A DNA stretch of 64,000 bases, from assembly GCF_002897295.1 (NCBI RefSeq), contig NZ_BEXF01000020.1, positions 47,065 to 111,064 of the forward strand, given 5' to 3'. The first letter of the stretch is position 1, and every line of letters begins with the position of its first letter. This document shows, piece by piece, positions 8,401 through 16,411 of this stretch. The stretch is from Brevibacillus reuszeri. GTDB lineage: Bacteria > Bacillota > Bacilli > Brevibacillales > Brevibacillaceae. The notes beneath the pieces are model-generated. The model was not told the DNA's origin. It saw only the letters and a list, made by a program, of their open reading frames with translations, and ran no database searches. The position numbers and the translations under genes are program-made.

Positions 8401-9466
8401 GCTAGAAGAAGACTATACGAAAGCAAGCTGGGATACGTTGCAGGAAGCGTTAAGAGAAGCCAACGACGTGTTAGACGATCCAAATGCTACCCAGGACGAA
8501 GCCTATGCCGAGCTTGCTGCGTTGACAAAAGCGAGACAAGGATTGAAAAAGCAAGCTGACTCTACTGTAGACAAGAGCAAGCTAGATGAAAAAGTGGACG
8601 AAATCAAAGATGAAGATTTGCATGAGGCTGACTATACGAAATCCAGCTGGCGTGCTCTTGAAAAAGCGTTGAGAGAAGCCGACGAAGTGCTTGCCGACCC
8701 TCATGCCACCCAGGGTGAGGTAGATGAAGTGCTGGCTGCGCTGAAAAAAGCGAGAAAAGCTTTAGAGAAAGCTGAACGGGAAAAAGACCGTGATAGAGAT
8801 CGAGATAGGGATAGAGATAAAGATAAAAACGAGAATAATAACGATCGGGAAAATAGCACCCTTGGAAGTGGCACAGGTACACCAGAAGCAGGTGATGAAA
8901 AGAATGACCAAAAAGGCTATATGAACGGCTACACAAGTGGGAATTTCGAACCGGATCGAAGTGTAACTCGTGCAGAATTGGCAATGATTCTGGTAAATAC
9001 AGGCATGGTCAAACCAGTAACATCTGTAAATGGGTATTTTTTTGATGTAGCTGAAAACTACTGGGCGGCCGATGCTATTAAACGTGCGAACGAGGCAGGT
9101 TTGATGAACGGGTATGCGAACGGTATGTTTAATCCGACAGATGGAGTCACCCGTGAGGAAATGGCTGTGATTCTCTTCAGATATCGCGGATTAAGAGATG
9201 ACGGGATGAATAACAGCTTCTCCGATGTAGCAGGCGATCACTGGTCGGCTCAGATGATTGCAGCGGTTAGCAAAGAAGGACTGGTGTCCGGTTATCCGGA
9301 CGGTAGGTTCTTACCAGAGAAAGAATTAACGCGTGCAGAATTGGTAACGATTCTGAATCGATTGCTGACTGAGGAACAGTTGAATCATGTAAGTGGACAA
9401 ACTTGGCCGGATGTACCACCAACTCACTGGGCATTCAAAGATATTGAAGCAGCGTCCAAAAAATAA
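5489..9466 (+). CDS. Secreted SLH-anchored surface protein with propeller-like, cadherin-like and FIVAR repeats
   Basis: This is a 1325-residue cell-surface protein. A signal peptide (1 to about 38) ends at the likely cleavage site AMA/A. Residues ~40-330 hold repeated SDDGETW/SPDGSTF-type units, as in BNR/sialidase-like beta-propellers. Residues ~333-732 hold four cadherin-like beta-sandwich domains in an A-B-A-B order. Residues ~735-1094 hold five tandem FIVAR helical domains, each opening VxKxxL and containing SW and ATQ. A charged KDRDRDRD linker (~1095-1130) leads to SLH repeats, which bind pyruvylated secondary wall polymer. Two SLH repeats are whole (~1180-1295), preceded by only the second half of one (NFEPDRSVTRAEL) and followed by only the first half of another (TWPDVPPTHWAFKDIEAASKK). 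The ATG follows ACGGAGGAAA. The binding partner is unknown; adhesion or S-layer association is inferred. Confidence 0.92.
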   Translation: MELNLLFRKIQRMMRFSLGILLVAVSLGMGLGVQSAMAATWNTVNHDFSASFMNKIAYGNGTWLLFSQSGDFGKSTDGTTFERHSSKTAFPCEVNKAMHVGTQWIAGCSNGKVYTLADGLDPVDVTKWVEQTTGKSGKLVSIATDGDTIVVVGDSGGTLLTSVDGHNWVDRSIRSAAGFNDVTYGQGKFLAVGRASDNRSAIYASDDGETWNKVNTATPGKQLYGIAYNGAKFVAVGLEGYLYVSDDGESWVEKTPPAGTQSISFATVSYGAGQFYVGGTSQTILTSPDGSTFTTEISRGSAQSVTSIAVANGKAIAAGSSGLLLSAAAVPPISSNASLSNLTVTPGSLTFNPATPNYTVEVPYDTTSVTVTPTLQDITATLTVNGTSQANGEATSVMLDADGSTDISIVVTAQDGITTKTYIITVNKQAPASNGYLSSLSVNDSLVSGFVKTNYSYSVEVPYGTDDIHVSWIPDERSTLQELRVNGTSLQLGSPPISGISFPLNLGEVRVIEIRVKAQDGTSTKYTLMVKRVLSNNANLSDLQVNPGVLTFKSDTTEYTVEVPFGTTSVTITPTLQDITATMKLNGTSRVNGAAVTVTLDADGSTEIPIVVTAQDGVTTKTYSITVNEEAPASNGYLSSLSVDGTPVSGFVKTDYSYSVEVPHGTGSINVNWLLDEPSTQILQAVKIDSVSQPLGPITGLPLTPDVARVIEIHVKAQNGTITVYTLTVTVTAALVNKTDLHAKVTEINNKHLLEADYTPASWNDLQNALTAAQTVLNNLSATQIQVDDALAALNAAHGGLENVVAPVDKSELQAKVTAITAENLKSTAYTATSWQVFQTALTLANDVLSNASATQADISNALTELTNARKGLIRVNIPVVVDKSVLQSTLAKINAENLEEATYKPESWESLQDAWTQANKVMADSSATQVEVDRAASALIAARDGLIEQGIEVDKSKLQAKVNEIINENLLEEDYTKASWDTLQEALREANDVLDDPNATQDEAYAELAALTKARQGLKKQADSTVDKSKLDEKVDEIKDEDLHEADYTKSSWRALEKALREADEVLADPHATQGEVDEVLAALKKARKALEKAEREKDRDRDRDRDRDKDKNENNNDRENSTLGSGTGTPEAGDEKNDQKGYMNGYTSGNFEPDRSVTRAELAMILVNTGMVKPVTSVNGYFFDVAENYWAADAIKRANEAGLMNGYANGMFNPTDGVTREEMAVILFRYRGLRDDGMNNSFSDVAGDHWSAQMIAAVSKEGLVSGYPDGRFLPEKELTRAELVTILNRLLTEEQLNHVSGQTWPDVPPTHWAFKDIEAASKK
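6484..7690 (+). repeat. 603-bp tandem duplication inside the SLH gene
   Basis: Matching words recur 603 bases apart, for example TTGCAGGATATAACGG at 6611 and 7214, and GGATATTTGTCCTCGTTGAG at 6791 and 7394. The unit equals 201 codons and encodes one A-B pair of cadherin-like domains. The two copies differ at scattered positions, so the duplication is not brand new. Confidence 0.85.
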
Positions 9467-9499
9467 GGATCAATCAAACATTCAATCCGCAGTAATATG

Positions 9500-9547
9500 A
9501 AGTGCACCCCAGTTGGTTAGTCACGACTAACAATTGGGGTGCACTTC
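9500..9547 (+). terminator. Terminator after the SLH gene
   Basis: Long near-perfect inverted repeat AAGTGCACCCCA...TGGGGTGCACTT around 9500-9546, with TTGGTTAGTC/GACTAACAA as the inner stem, about 35 bases past the stop codon. The T tract is short, so the long stem may do most of the work. Confidence 0.7.
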
Positions 9548-9720
9548 TGTGGTTAATGTTCTTTCCTTGACTCCAGAGCTTCACGCTCCGCTACGTAAGA
9601 ATGAGTTCGAAATCATCACCACCGTGTCCAAGTGACAGGTGATCCTTATGATCTATGACCACTTATGGATAGTAAATGACAAGAAATCTACTTTGAGACG
9701 AGTCAAGACCATTCCAGTTT

Positions 9721-10290
9721 TCATAACGAACGAAGCCGTAGTTCATAAAAATACTGCACAATGGGATGCTTTAGCTTTATCTTTTCGGACATGTTTACAA
9801 TCCGCTTTTTTCCAACTCGTCTGTCCACCAAGGCTAGAATATTCAATAAGATATCATGGCTCTCTATGCTTTCTTCTATCGAACTAGATAAAAACGTAGT
9901 AGCCACAACGTTAAAATTTGATTTACTTAAAGAAGCCTGTGCTGACAAAAGCTCCTTGGCATATTCTGTTATTTTTCTATTTCTTGCAATGACTTTTAGA
10001 CGATCCTCAGGAACCATTCCCTTGGTCTCTTCTCTGACCGCTTCCATTTCTTCATTGGTGATCGGGATTTGGATATCTGCATCATTCTTGATTTCCTGCT
10101 CGGTTTGATACCATTTGATCGTGCTAGTTCGATCACTCATATTGAATACGTTCTTTTTATCTACGGAAATGTAACAAATACCTGCTTTATCAGGTAAATA
10201 ACGGTAACTGGTTGCGCGGTATTCGACCCTTCCCTGTAACGAAGGGCAGAGAAAACTCTCTAGTTGTTGCTTCAATTTGCTCCAGGACAT
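9721..10290 (-). CDS. SF0329-family conserved protein of unknown function
   Basis: The 189-residue soluble protein begins MSWSKLKQQLESFLCPSLQG and continues RVEYRATSYRY, the opening I associate with the SF0329 family. No catalytic motif is evident; the C-terminal half is helical and contains LVDRRVGKKRI. The start ATG follows GGAGGATA on the minus strand. It stands alone between the SLH gene terminator and rlmD. The family has no assigned role that I know of. Confidence 0.65.
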   Translation of the reverse strand: MSWSKLKQQLESFLCPSLQGRVEYRATSYRYLPDKAGICYISVDKKNVFNMSDRTSTIKWYQTEQEIKNDADIQIPITNEEMEAVREETKGMVPEDRLKVIARNRKITEYAKELLSAQASLSKSNFNVVATTFLSSSIEESIESHDILLNILALVDRRVGKKRIVNMSEKIKLKHPIVQYFYELRLRSL

Positions 10291-10350
10291 GTATCCTCCT
10301 ATGTTTTCAAATGTTGATTCCCAGTATATTAATGATAACGAATGACAACA

Positions 10351-10390
10351 GGATAAGGAAATTCGTAACGATGTTATGAATTCCTTATCC
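10351..10390. repeat. Inverted repeat without a T tract
   Basis: GGATAAGGAAATTC pairs with GAATTCCTTATCC across a loop of about 13 bases, in the gap between rlmD and the SF0329 gene. There is no run of T on either side, so it is either a poor rlmD terminator or an operator or processing site. Confidence 0.5.
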
Positions 10391-10415
10391 CACTGAGCTT
10401 ACGAGGGGCGCGATA

Positions 10416-11840
10416 TCATTTTGTGCCCTTCCATTTAAGCAATGTCACTGCTTCCACATGCGCCGTATGCGGAAACATATCCACCGGCTGCACATGCTTC
10501 AATTCATACTTCGCCAGCAGCTTCCCAATATCCTTTGCAAGCGTAGACGGATTACAGGACACATACACAATCTTCTTCGGGGTAACTTCAAGCAAGGAAC
10601 GGATCAGCGCATCGTCCAATCCGGTACGCGGAGGATCGACCACAACAACGTCGGGCTTCACTCCTTGCTTGGCCCACTGCGGCATCAATACCTCAGCGCG
10701 CCCTACATGAAACTGGGCATTCGTCGCCTGATTCCGCTCAGCATTTTTCCGGGCATCTTCTACAGCCTCTGGAATCAGCTCAATTCCGCGTACTTCCCGG
10801 GCAAATGGAGCGAGCCAGAGGGAGATGGTTCCAGTCCCACAATACAAATCAAGCAAAAGCTCGCTGCCGGTCAGTCCGGCGGCTTTTTTTACTTCATCGT
10901 ACAGCTTGTGAGTTTGCTCAGGATTCAGCTGAAAAAAGGCACGAGCAGACAAGTCAAAGGAAAGCTCGCCAAGCTTTTCTGCGATGTACGGTCGTCCCCA
11001 CAGTTCACGGGTGGTCTCGCCGAAGATGACGGATGTCTTTTGAGCGTTGACGTTTTGCACGATGCTGACCAACTCGGGCAGTTGCGTACGCAGCTCCAGA
11101 ATCAATTCCTTAACACGCGGAATCTCCTGGGTAGCGGTCACGAGGGTAAGCTGTGTTTCTCCTGTGGCAAATGCGACACGGGCCACTACGGTACGAATGA
11201 CGCCAGTTCGCTTGCGCTCCTCATATACAGGAATACCCAGCTTCTGTATGATTTGCTTGGCAGTGCGAACGATGGCTGTCGTTGCTTCATGCTGCACTTG
11301 GCAAGTCTCCAAATCGACAAGCTGATGCGTACCTGTCTGATACAGTCCAGCGACCAGCTTGCCGTCCCGTTTGCCGACCTGAAACTGAGCTTTGTTTCGA
11401 TACCCCCAAGGGTTGTCCATGCCAATAGTAGGTGCTACCGGCGGATTTTCCAAACGGGCGTACTTGCGGAGCGATTCGATCACAAGCTCCTGCTTCGAGG
11501 CGAGCTGCGCCTTGTAATCCATATGCTGTAGACTGCAGCCGCCGCACTCCTCGTACACGGGACAAGGTGCTTTTGTTCGTGCAGGTGACTTTTCTACGAC
11601 CTTCAATAATCGCGCTGTGGCGTATTTTTCTTTTACCTCTGTTACTTGTGCATGGATCACTTCACCTGGCAGTGCTTTATCTACGAAGACAATTTTCCGT
11701 TTAAAATAGCCAATCCCTTCGCCGTTGATTCCCAGGCTTTTTATGGTTAGGGTCATTTGCTGACCGACAGTGAGCTTCGTCTCTTCTTGCTTTCCGTCCC
11801 GGGGACGGACGTCCTTTTGATGCTTGGCTGATGACTTCAT
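10416..11840 (-). CDS. rlmD: 23S rRNA (uracil-5-)-methyltransferase, RlmD/RlmCD (RumA) type
   Basis: The 474-residue enzyme has a TRAM RNA-binding domain (~25-85), an iron-sulfur motif CPVYEECGGC (C93, C99, C102, with a fourth Cys in the LETCQ stretch near 180) and a SAM-binding Rossmann domain (LLDLYCGTGTISLWLA). The C-terminal catalytic motif is YVSCNPSTLAKD, where the Cys attacks uracil C6. Family enzymes make 5-methyluridine in 23S rRNA; in Bacillus one enzyme does both U747 and U1939 (RlmCD), so either specificity is possible. It ends FPHTAHVEAVTLLKWK, the segment also found in the remnant at 4601. The N-terminus has a basic tail before TRAM. Confidence 0.93.
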   Translation of the reverse strand: MKSSAKHQKDVRPRDGKQEETKLTVGQQMTLTIKSLGINGEGIGYFKRKIVFVDKALPGEVIHAQVTEVKEKYATARLLKVVEKSPARTKAPCPVYEECGGCSLQHMDYKAQLASKQELVIESLRKYARLENPPVAPTIGMDNPWGYRNKAQFQVGKRDGKLVAGLYQTGTHQLVDLETCQVQHEATTAIVRTAKQIIQKLGIPVYEERKRTGVIRTVVARVAFATGETQLTLVTATQEIPRVKELILELRTQLPELVSIVQNVNAQKTSVIFGETTRELWGRPYIAEKLGELSFDLSARAFFQLNPEQTHKLYDEVKKAAGLTGSELLLDLYCGTGTISLWLAPFAREVRGIELIPEAVEDARKNAERNQATNAQFHVGRAEVLMPQWAKQGVKPDVVVVDPPRTGLDDALIRSLLEVTPKKIVYVSCNPSTLAKDIGKLLAKYELKHVQPVDMFPHTAHVEAVTLLKWKGTK

Positions 11841-12002
11841 GGGGCGTGGCTCTCCTTATTTCATGATGGTTTCTATTATACATGGATTCCCCCTACAGAC
11901 CCAAGCAGAGCAGAAGAGGATGTCACAGATAATGGCAACTTCCTCCCCTGAGCTGTTTTTGTTATAATAGTGCGGAGAATAACGAGGGAGTTGTGACGCT
12001 AG

Positions 12003-12344
12003 ATGCAAGAGCTATTTGACAAAATGAAAGAATATCTCAACATGGATTCCGAGATTTCCTTCGCCGAATTTGATGGTTATTATAAAAATGTGGTTGCGTT
12101 CCTGAACGACAACTGGACAGGTTTGAACGAAGATGACACCATGAAAATGCTGTTCATCCTCGATAACCTCAAATCCAACGGGGAAGACCGTGCGAAGCGT
12201 AAGGAAAAGGAAGCCAAAAAATACGGGAAAATGGCACAGCGCACTGAAATCTGGGCAAATGCTCTGATTGGCCGTCTGCGTGAAGCTGGCTTGACTGACG
12301 AAGAAATCGGCAAGCGTTACGAAGAAATCTACGAAGCAGTATAA
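12003..12344 (+). CDS. Small acidic helical protein, unknown
   Basis: The 113-residue protein is rich in Glu, Lys and Asp with long predicted helices, including a charged run ...RAKRKEKEAKKYGKMAQ (~78-96). It ends in LTDEEIGKRYEEIYEAV. The ATG follows GAGGG, and a TATAAT-like -10 sits at 11963-11968. I do not recognise a family. A good terminator follows, so it is probably a single-gene transcript. Confidence 0.75.
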   Translation: MQELFDKMKEYLNMDSEISFAEFDGYYKNVVAFLNDNWTGLNEDDTMKMLFILDNLKSNGEDRAKRKEKEAKKYGKMAQRTEIWANALIGRLREAGLTDEEIGKRYEEIYEAV

Positions 12345-12359
12345 TAGCAAGAAAATGAC

Positions 12360-12392
12360 GATGAGGTCCGATCACGGGCCTCATCTTTTTTT
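12360..12392 (+). terminator. Terminator
   Basis: GATGAGG...CCTCATC stem with a GTCCG/CGGGC extension, then seven T. It ends the transcript of the 12003-12344 gene. Confidence 0.85.
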
Positions 12393-12562
12393 GGTTTCAT
12401 CAGCCCGACCTACGAGATATGTCAAAGGACTGGGAGTCATTTTCAAAAAGTTATGTCATTAGAACCAAATTTTGTAAAAACAATGTTAATAGGGCAAAAT
12501 TACAGGATAAATATGGTAATCTTTAGAGGAATTCTCTATCCTATCAAAAGGAGTTGGACCAT

Positions 12563-14227
12563 TTGACCAAGCAAAGAAAGCATCGGCTATCATCCTTTCT
12601 TCTCTCCCTTGCGCTCTTCACAGGCATCTTTACGCTGCCACTGACGAACGCCACTGTCACCAAGGCAGAGGGACCACTCGATCCAGCACCTGTTTTGACG
12701 CCGAAAGTCGTAAATAACAACAACAGCAAAAAAATTCTCTTTGATAACACGCATGGACAGACAGCGGGAGCAGCCGACTGGGTCATTGACGGAGCATTTT
12801 CCGATTTTGGCGAAGCATTAGCGGACGAAGGGTATTATGTTACCGAGCTGCGCAAGACGACACCGATCACTCTGAGCGATTTGGAGGATTATGCGGTATT
12901 CGTTATCGGAGAAGCAAATATCCCTTATAAAACCACTGAACAGCAGGCGATGCTTGATTACGTGCAAAACGGCGGCAGTATTTTCTTCATCGGGGATCAT
13001 TACAATGCAGACCGCAACAAAAACCGCTGGGATGCAAATGAAGTATTTAACGGGTATCGCCGCGGAGCCTGGAATGATCCAACGCAAGGCATGGACACGG
13101 GAGAACGCAATTCAGCTGCCATGCAAAATGTAGACAGCTCTGATTGGCTGGGAACCAACTTTGGCATCCGTTTCCGATACAACGCCCTTGGCGACATCAC
13201 GGCAAATAACGTCGTGCCTGCAAGTGAATCGTTTGGGATTACAAGCGGAGTAAGCACAGTAGCGATGCACGCTGGCTCGACCCTGGCTATACTCGATCCG
13301 GATAAAGCGAAAGGAATTGTTTATTTGCCAACTACGAATGTGAAGTGGGCAAATGCCGTAGACCAAGGGGTGTACAATGGTGGCGGCGTAAACGAAGGAC
13401 CCTATGTAGCGATTTCCAAGGCAGGAAGCGGAAAAGCAGCATTCATTGGTGATTCCTCTCCTGTTGAGGATGCTACGCCAAAATACAAGCGCGAGGAAAA
13501 TGGCGCAAGTAAAAAGACTTACGATGGATTCAAGGAGCAGGATGATGCCCAGCTTCTCGTCAATCTGATCGATTGGCTGGCAGAACCAGAGGCGTACACG
13601 AGCTTTGACCAGTTGACCGGTTTTACTCCAAGTCCTGTCACACAGCTGTTGCCGATGGAAAATCCGCAAACCTCAACAGAGCCTGTGCCAGAGCCTTGGG
13701 CGGCACCTGCTGCTGGCTACAAATGGTGGGATGCTTCTACTTTTAAACAAGGTTCTTATGGTTACTCGAGTACGACGCCGAATCCGGGTACTGGCCAGGA
13801 ATTCGAAGATTTTGAAACAGGGACAAAAGCAGCTTATGCAGCCGGAGATGTGACATTGGAGAGCGGCACATGGAATTTGGATAATGCCCTGTTAGGAAAT
13901 ACGACTGCGGATAAAAAGCTGGGCAGTCAATCGGTAAGAGCACGAGCAGCTGGCTCAATCACGATGAAGTTTGATGTAAGCAACGTAACGACGGTCACGA
14001 TTTCCCATGCAAATTATGGTACAGATACAGGCGCTACGTGGAAGCTGCAAAAATCGGTAAACGGCGGGCAGACGTGGCAGGACGTCAGCAGCCTGCAGAG
14101 CAGCACCGGGGCTTTGCAGCAGCAGAGCTTTACTGTGAACGAAACAGGCAACGTCCGTTTCAAAATCGTCATCTCGGGAACGTCTGGCAAACGCCTCAAC
14201 TTTGATGACATAACGTTTGACAACTAG
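12563..14227 (+). CDS. Secreted two-domain protein: GATase-like (DUF4350-type) domain plus C-terminal beta-sandwich
   Basis: The product is 554 residues from the TTG at 12563, which sits 9 bases after AAAAGGAG; the upstream in-frame TTG at 12554 touches that site and is unlikely. A signal peptide (KHRLSSFLLSLALFTGIF) ends near residue 30-35. Residues ~50-350 (KILFDNTHGQT, YVTELRKT, VFVIGEANI, NGGSIFFIGDHYN) look like the class I glutamine-amidotransferase-like fold of DUF4350/ThuA-type proteins, without an obvious catalytic Cys. After a Pro-rich linker, residues ~425-554 (FEDFETGTKAAYAAG ... NFDDITF) form a beta-sandwich of the type found at the C-terminus of secreted nucleases and glycosidases. 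The substrate is unknown. It stands alone. Confidence 0.7.
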   Translation: MTKQRKHRLSSFLLSLALFTGIFTLPLTNATVTKAEGPLDPAPVLTPKVVNNNNSKKILFDNTHGQTAGAADWVIDGAFSDFGEALADEGYYVTELRKTTPITLSDLEDYAVFVIGEANIPYKTTEQQAMLDYVQNGGSIFFIGDHYNADRNKNRWDANEVFNGYRRGAWNDPTQGMDTGERNSAAMQNVDSSDWLGTNFGIRFRYNALGDITANNVVPASESFGITSGVSTVAMHAGSTLAILDPDKAKGIVYLPTTNVKWANAVDQGVYNGGGVNEGPYVAISKAGSGKAAFIGDSSPVEDATPKYKREENGASKKTYDGFKEQDDAQLLVNLIDWLAEPEAYTSFDQLTGFTPSPVTQLLPMENPQTSTEPVPEPWAAPAAGYKWWDASTFKQGSYGYSSTTPNPGTGQEFEDFETGTKAAYAAGDVTLESGTWNLDNALLGNTTADKKLGSQSVRARAAGSITMKFDVSNVTTVTISHANYGTDTGATWKLQKSVNGGQTWQDVSSLQSSTGALQQQSFTVNETGNVRFKIVISGTSGKRLNFDDITFDN

Positions 14228-14284
14228 GACGAGTACATTTATAATTTGTAACTAATTTGAATAGTTCGTTAGTTGCGTAGATAA

Positions 14285-14580
14285 GGAAGAGTAAAAGCAG
14301 AGAGCAGCGTTGCAGAGAGTCGTCCCTCGTGCTGAAAGGATGATCGCCAGCCTGTTTTGAAAATCACCTTGGAGCAGTGTCCTAGAAAAGAGAAAGCTAA
14401 TTTCTGTTAGTAAAGGACAACGGATTCGTCTCCGTTACCAGACGGGAGTTCCCATGTTGAACTTCCCTAAGTCTGTTTTCCGTGAGGGGAATAGAGTAGC
14501 TGAGTGGTACCGCGATGCCCTCGCCTCAGCCAGCCATGCGCATATAAGCGCTGCTGGCGGGGCGGGGGCTTTTCTTTTTC
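14285..14580 (+). ncRNA. T-box riboswitch, isoleucine type, controlling ilvA
   Basis: The leader before ilvA has the T-box core GAGTGGTACCGCG (14502-14514). It is followed by a strong GC-rich terminator (stem GCCCTCGCCTCAGCCAGC against GCTGGCGGGGCGGGGGC, 14517-14570, then TTTTCTTTTT). A specifier-loop context GAAAATCACCTTGGAGC places ATC (Ile) at 14363-14365. Uncharged tRNA-Ile pairing with the T-box would favour the antiterminator and switch ilvA on. The class is certain; the specifier is read by analogy with other T-boxes and fits the pathway. Confidence 0.95.
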
Positions 14581-14627
14581 ATGAGACAATAGAGACATGA
14601 GACACCTTTGGGAGGAGCATTCAATAT

Positions 14628-15875
14628 ATGAGTACAGTAACTGTGGAAGAGATCGTGGTAGCCAACCATGCCTTGAAAGACGTGGTAGAAAAAACACCGC
14701 TACAAAAAAACAAGGTCCTGTCCGAACGATATGGCTGCAATGTGTATTTGAAACGAGAAGACCTGCAAGTAGTACGTTCGTTTAAAATCCGAGGTGCTTA
14801 TCATTTTATTCGCAATCTTTCGTCAGGCGAGAGGGAAAATGGTGTTGTATGTGCCAGTGCGGGGAACCATGCACAGGGTGTGGCTTATTCGTGTCATCAA
14901 TTAAAAATTCAGGGAACGATCTTTATGCCGACGACAACTCCGCGGCAAAAGGTCACGCAGGTGAAGCTGTTCGGCGGATCTTATGTGGAAGTGGTTCTGA
15001 TTGGGGATACGTTTGACGATTCTTTTGCAGAAGCGATGAAATATTGCATACAGGAAGAGAGGACCTTTGTTCATCCGTTTGATGATCCGCTTGTAGTTGC
15101 TGGACAAGGCACTGTAGGCTTGGAAATCATGAATGACATGGAGGAGCCTGCCGATTTTGTTTTCATGAGCATTGGCGGGGGCGGACTGGCAGCTGGTGTA
15201 GGTACGTATGTAAAAGGGATCAGCCCGGATACGAAAATCATTGGGGTAGAACCTGCGGGAGCGGCTTCTATGAAAGCGGCGCTTGAGCTCGGTGACGTGG
15301 TGACCTTGGATGAAATTGATAAATTTGTCGATGGAGCGGCTGTTAAACAGGTAGGGCAATTGACCATGTCACTTTGTCGTGATGTGCTGGACGACATCGT
15401 AATGGTGCCAGAAGGAAAAGTATGTACAACAATCCTTGATCTGTATAACAGCAACGCGATTGTGGTGGAGCCAGCAGGCGCTTTGTCCATCGCTGCGCTC
15501 GACTTTTACCGGGAGCAAATTGCCGGCAAAAACGTAGTGTGTGTCATCAGCGGGGGTAACAACGATATTGACCGGATGCAGGAAATCAAGGAGCGCTCGC
15601 TGTTACACGAAGGATTGAAGCACTATTTTGTGATTCACTTCCCACAGCGTGCAGGCGCGTTGCGCGAGTTTATGGAAAAGGTGCTCGGGCCGCATGATGA
15701 TATCACGCGTTTTGAATACACCAAGAAGAACAACAAAGAAAATGGACCTGCATTAGTGGGAATTGAGATGAAGTGCCAGGCGGATTATCAGCCGCTGGTG
15801 GCGCGAATGAAGCAGCATGGAATCAGCTATGTAGAGATCACAAATGATCCGTATCTGTTCAATTTGCTGATTTAA
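14628..15875 (+). CDS. ilvA: Threonine dehydratase (biosynthetic, PLP-dependent)
   Basis: The 415-residue enzyme converts threonine to 2-oxobutanoate, the first step toward isoleucine. PLP lysine K53 lies in SFKIRGAY, the phosphate-binding loop is GGGG at 183-186, and the cofactor-facing SGGNND occurs near 305. The C-terminal ~90 residues (HYFVIHFPQRAGALREFM ...) form one ACT-like regulatory domain, the short IlvA form found in Bacillus. The start ATG follows GGGAGGAG. The Ile T-box upstream supports the biosynthetic rather than the catabolic enzyme. Confidence 0.95.
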   Translation: MSTVTVEEIVVANHALKDVVEKTPLQKNKVLSERYGCNVYLKREDLQVVRSFKIRGAYHFIRNLSSGERENGVVCASAGNHAQGVAYSCHQLKIQGTIFMPTTTPRQKVTQVKLFGGSYVEVVLIGDTFDDSFAEAMKYCIQEERTFVHPFDDPLVVAGQGTVGLEIMNDMEEPADFVFMSIGGGGLAAGVGTYVKGISPDTKIIGVEPAGAASMKAALELGDVVTLDEIDKFVDGAAVKQVGQLTMSLCRDVLDDIVMVPEGKVCTTILDLYNSNAIVVEPAGALSIAALDFYREQIAGKNVVCVISGGNNDIDRMQEIKERSLLHEGLKHYFVIHFPQRAGALREFMEKVLGPHDDITRFEYTKKNNKENGPALVGIEMKCQADYQPLVARMKQHGISYVEITNDPYLFNLLI

Positions 15876-16092
15876 AAAGGCTGCTAAACCAGTCTGGAAA
15901 ACAGAGCTGTGATCATTGTGTTACAACAGATTGCGAATTTGCAAAAATGTATGAATACAGCGAAAAAGAGAGCAAGCGAGAGAGAATGAGCGCGAGAGAA
16001 AGATAATGCGGCGTAATGTATTATAACAAACTTTTATAAAACAGCTCCTGTTGTAATACAATACAGATAACAACACACGGGGGGTTAAAATC

Positions 16093-16254
16093 ATGACGCC
16101 GATCACTACTTTCTTTCGCAATCTGGAAGCAAAATGCTGCGCTGCTTGCGGGCAAACCATCAACGAACAGGCAGAATCCTATGCTACAGAATGCTTTACT
16201 TGCCAGGAGCAGGCATCCTTCGACGCCTACAAGCACTACCATCAAAAACGCTAA
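16093..16254 (+). CDS. Small zinc-ribbon-like protein (53 residues)
   Basis: The frame MTPITTFFRNLEAKCCAACG... ends YHQKR and carries two CxxC knuckles (C16-AA-C19 and C34-FT-C37) 14 residues apart, the spacing of a small zinc ribbon. The ATG lies 8 bases after a run of G (GGGGGG) that can serve as ribosome site. It begins ~220 bases after ilvA and precedes the GNAT gene. No family is recognised. The preceding gap (15876-16080) shows only purine-rich GAGAGCGAGAGAA sequence and no other gene. Confidence 0.65.
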   Translation: MTPITTFFRNLEAKCCAACGQTINEQAESYATECFTCQEQASFDAYKHYHQKR

Positions 16255-16411
16255 TGAACCGATTCGAGAGATAAGGTGTACCGCTTGGCAGCAGCCAAAA
16301 GCAGGTGCGCCTTTTTTGTATGGAAAGCTACAAGGCTGTTTTCAGCAAAAAGGAACTTCCTTTGACTATCCAGAAAGTATGTAGGAATGGTTTCAAAAGG
16401 AGCGAGGGGGG

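Noticed and set aside
9549..9720. Possible further copy of the interspersed repeat (AGCTTCACGCTCCGCTACGT)
   Set aside because: Only short words resemble the repeat; block order is not kept. Nothing else was found in the stretch.
10458..11531. Long plus-strand frame (357 codons) opposite rlmD
   Set aside because: It is the antisense shadow of the well-supported rlmD gene; no ribosome site and no recognisable domain.
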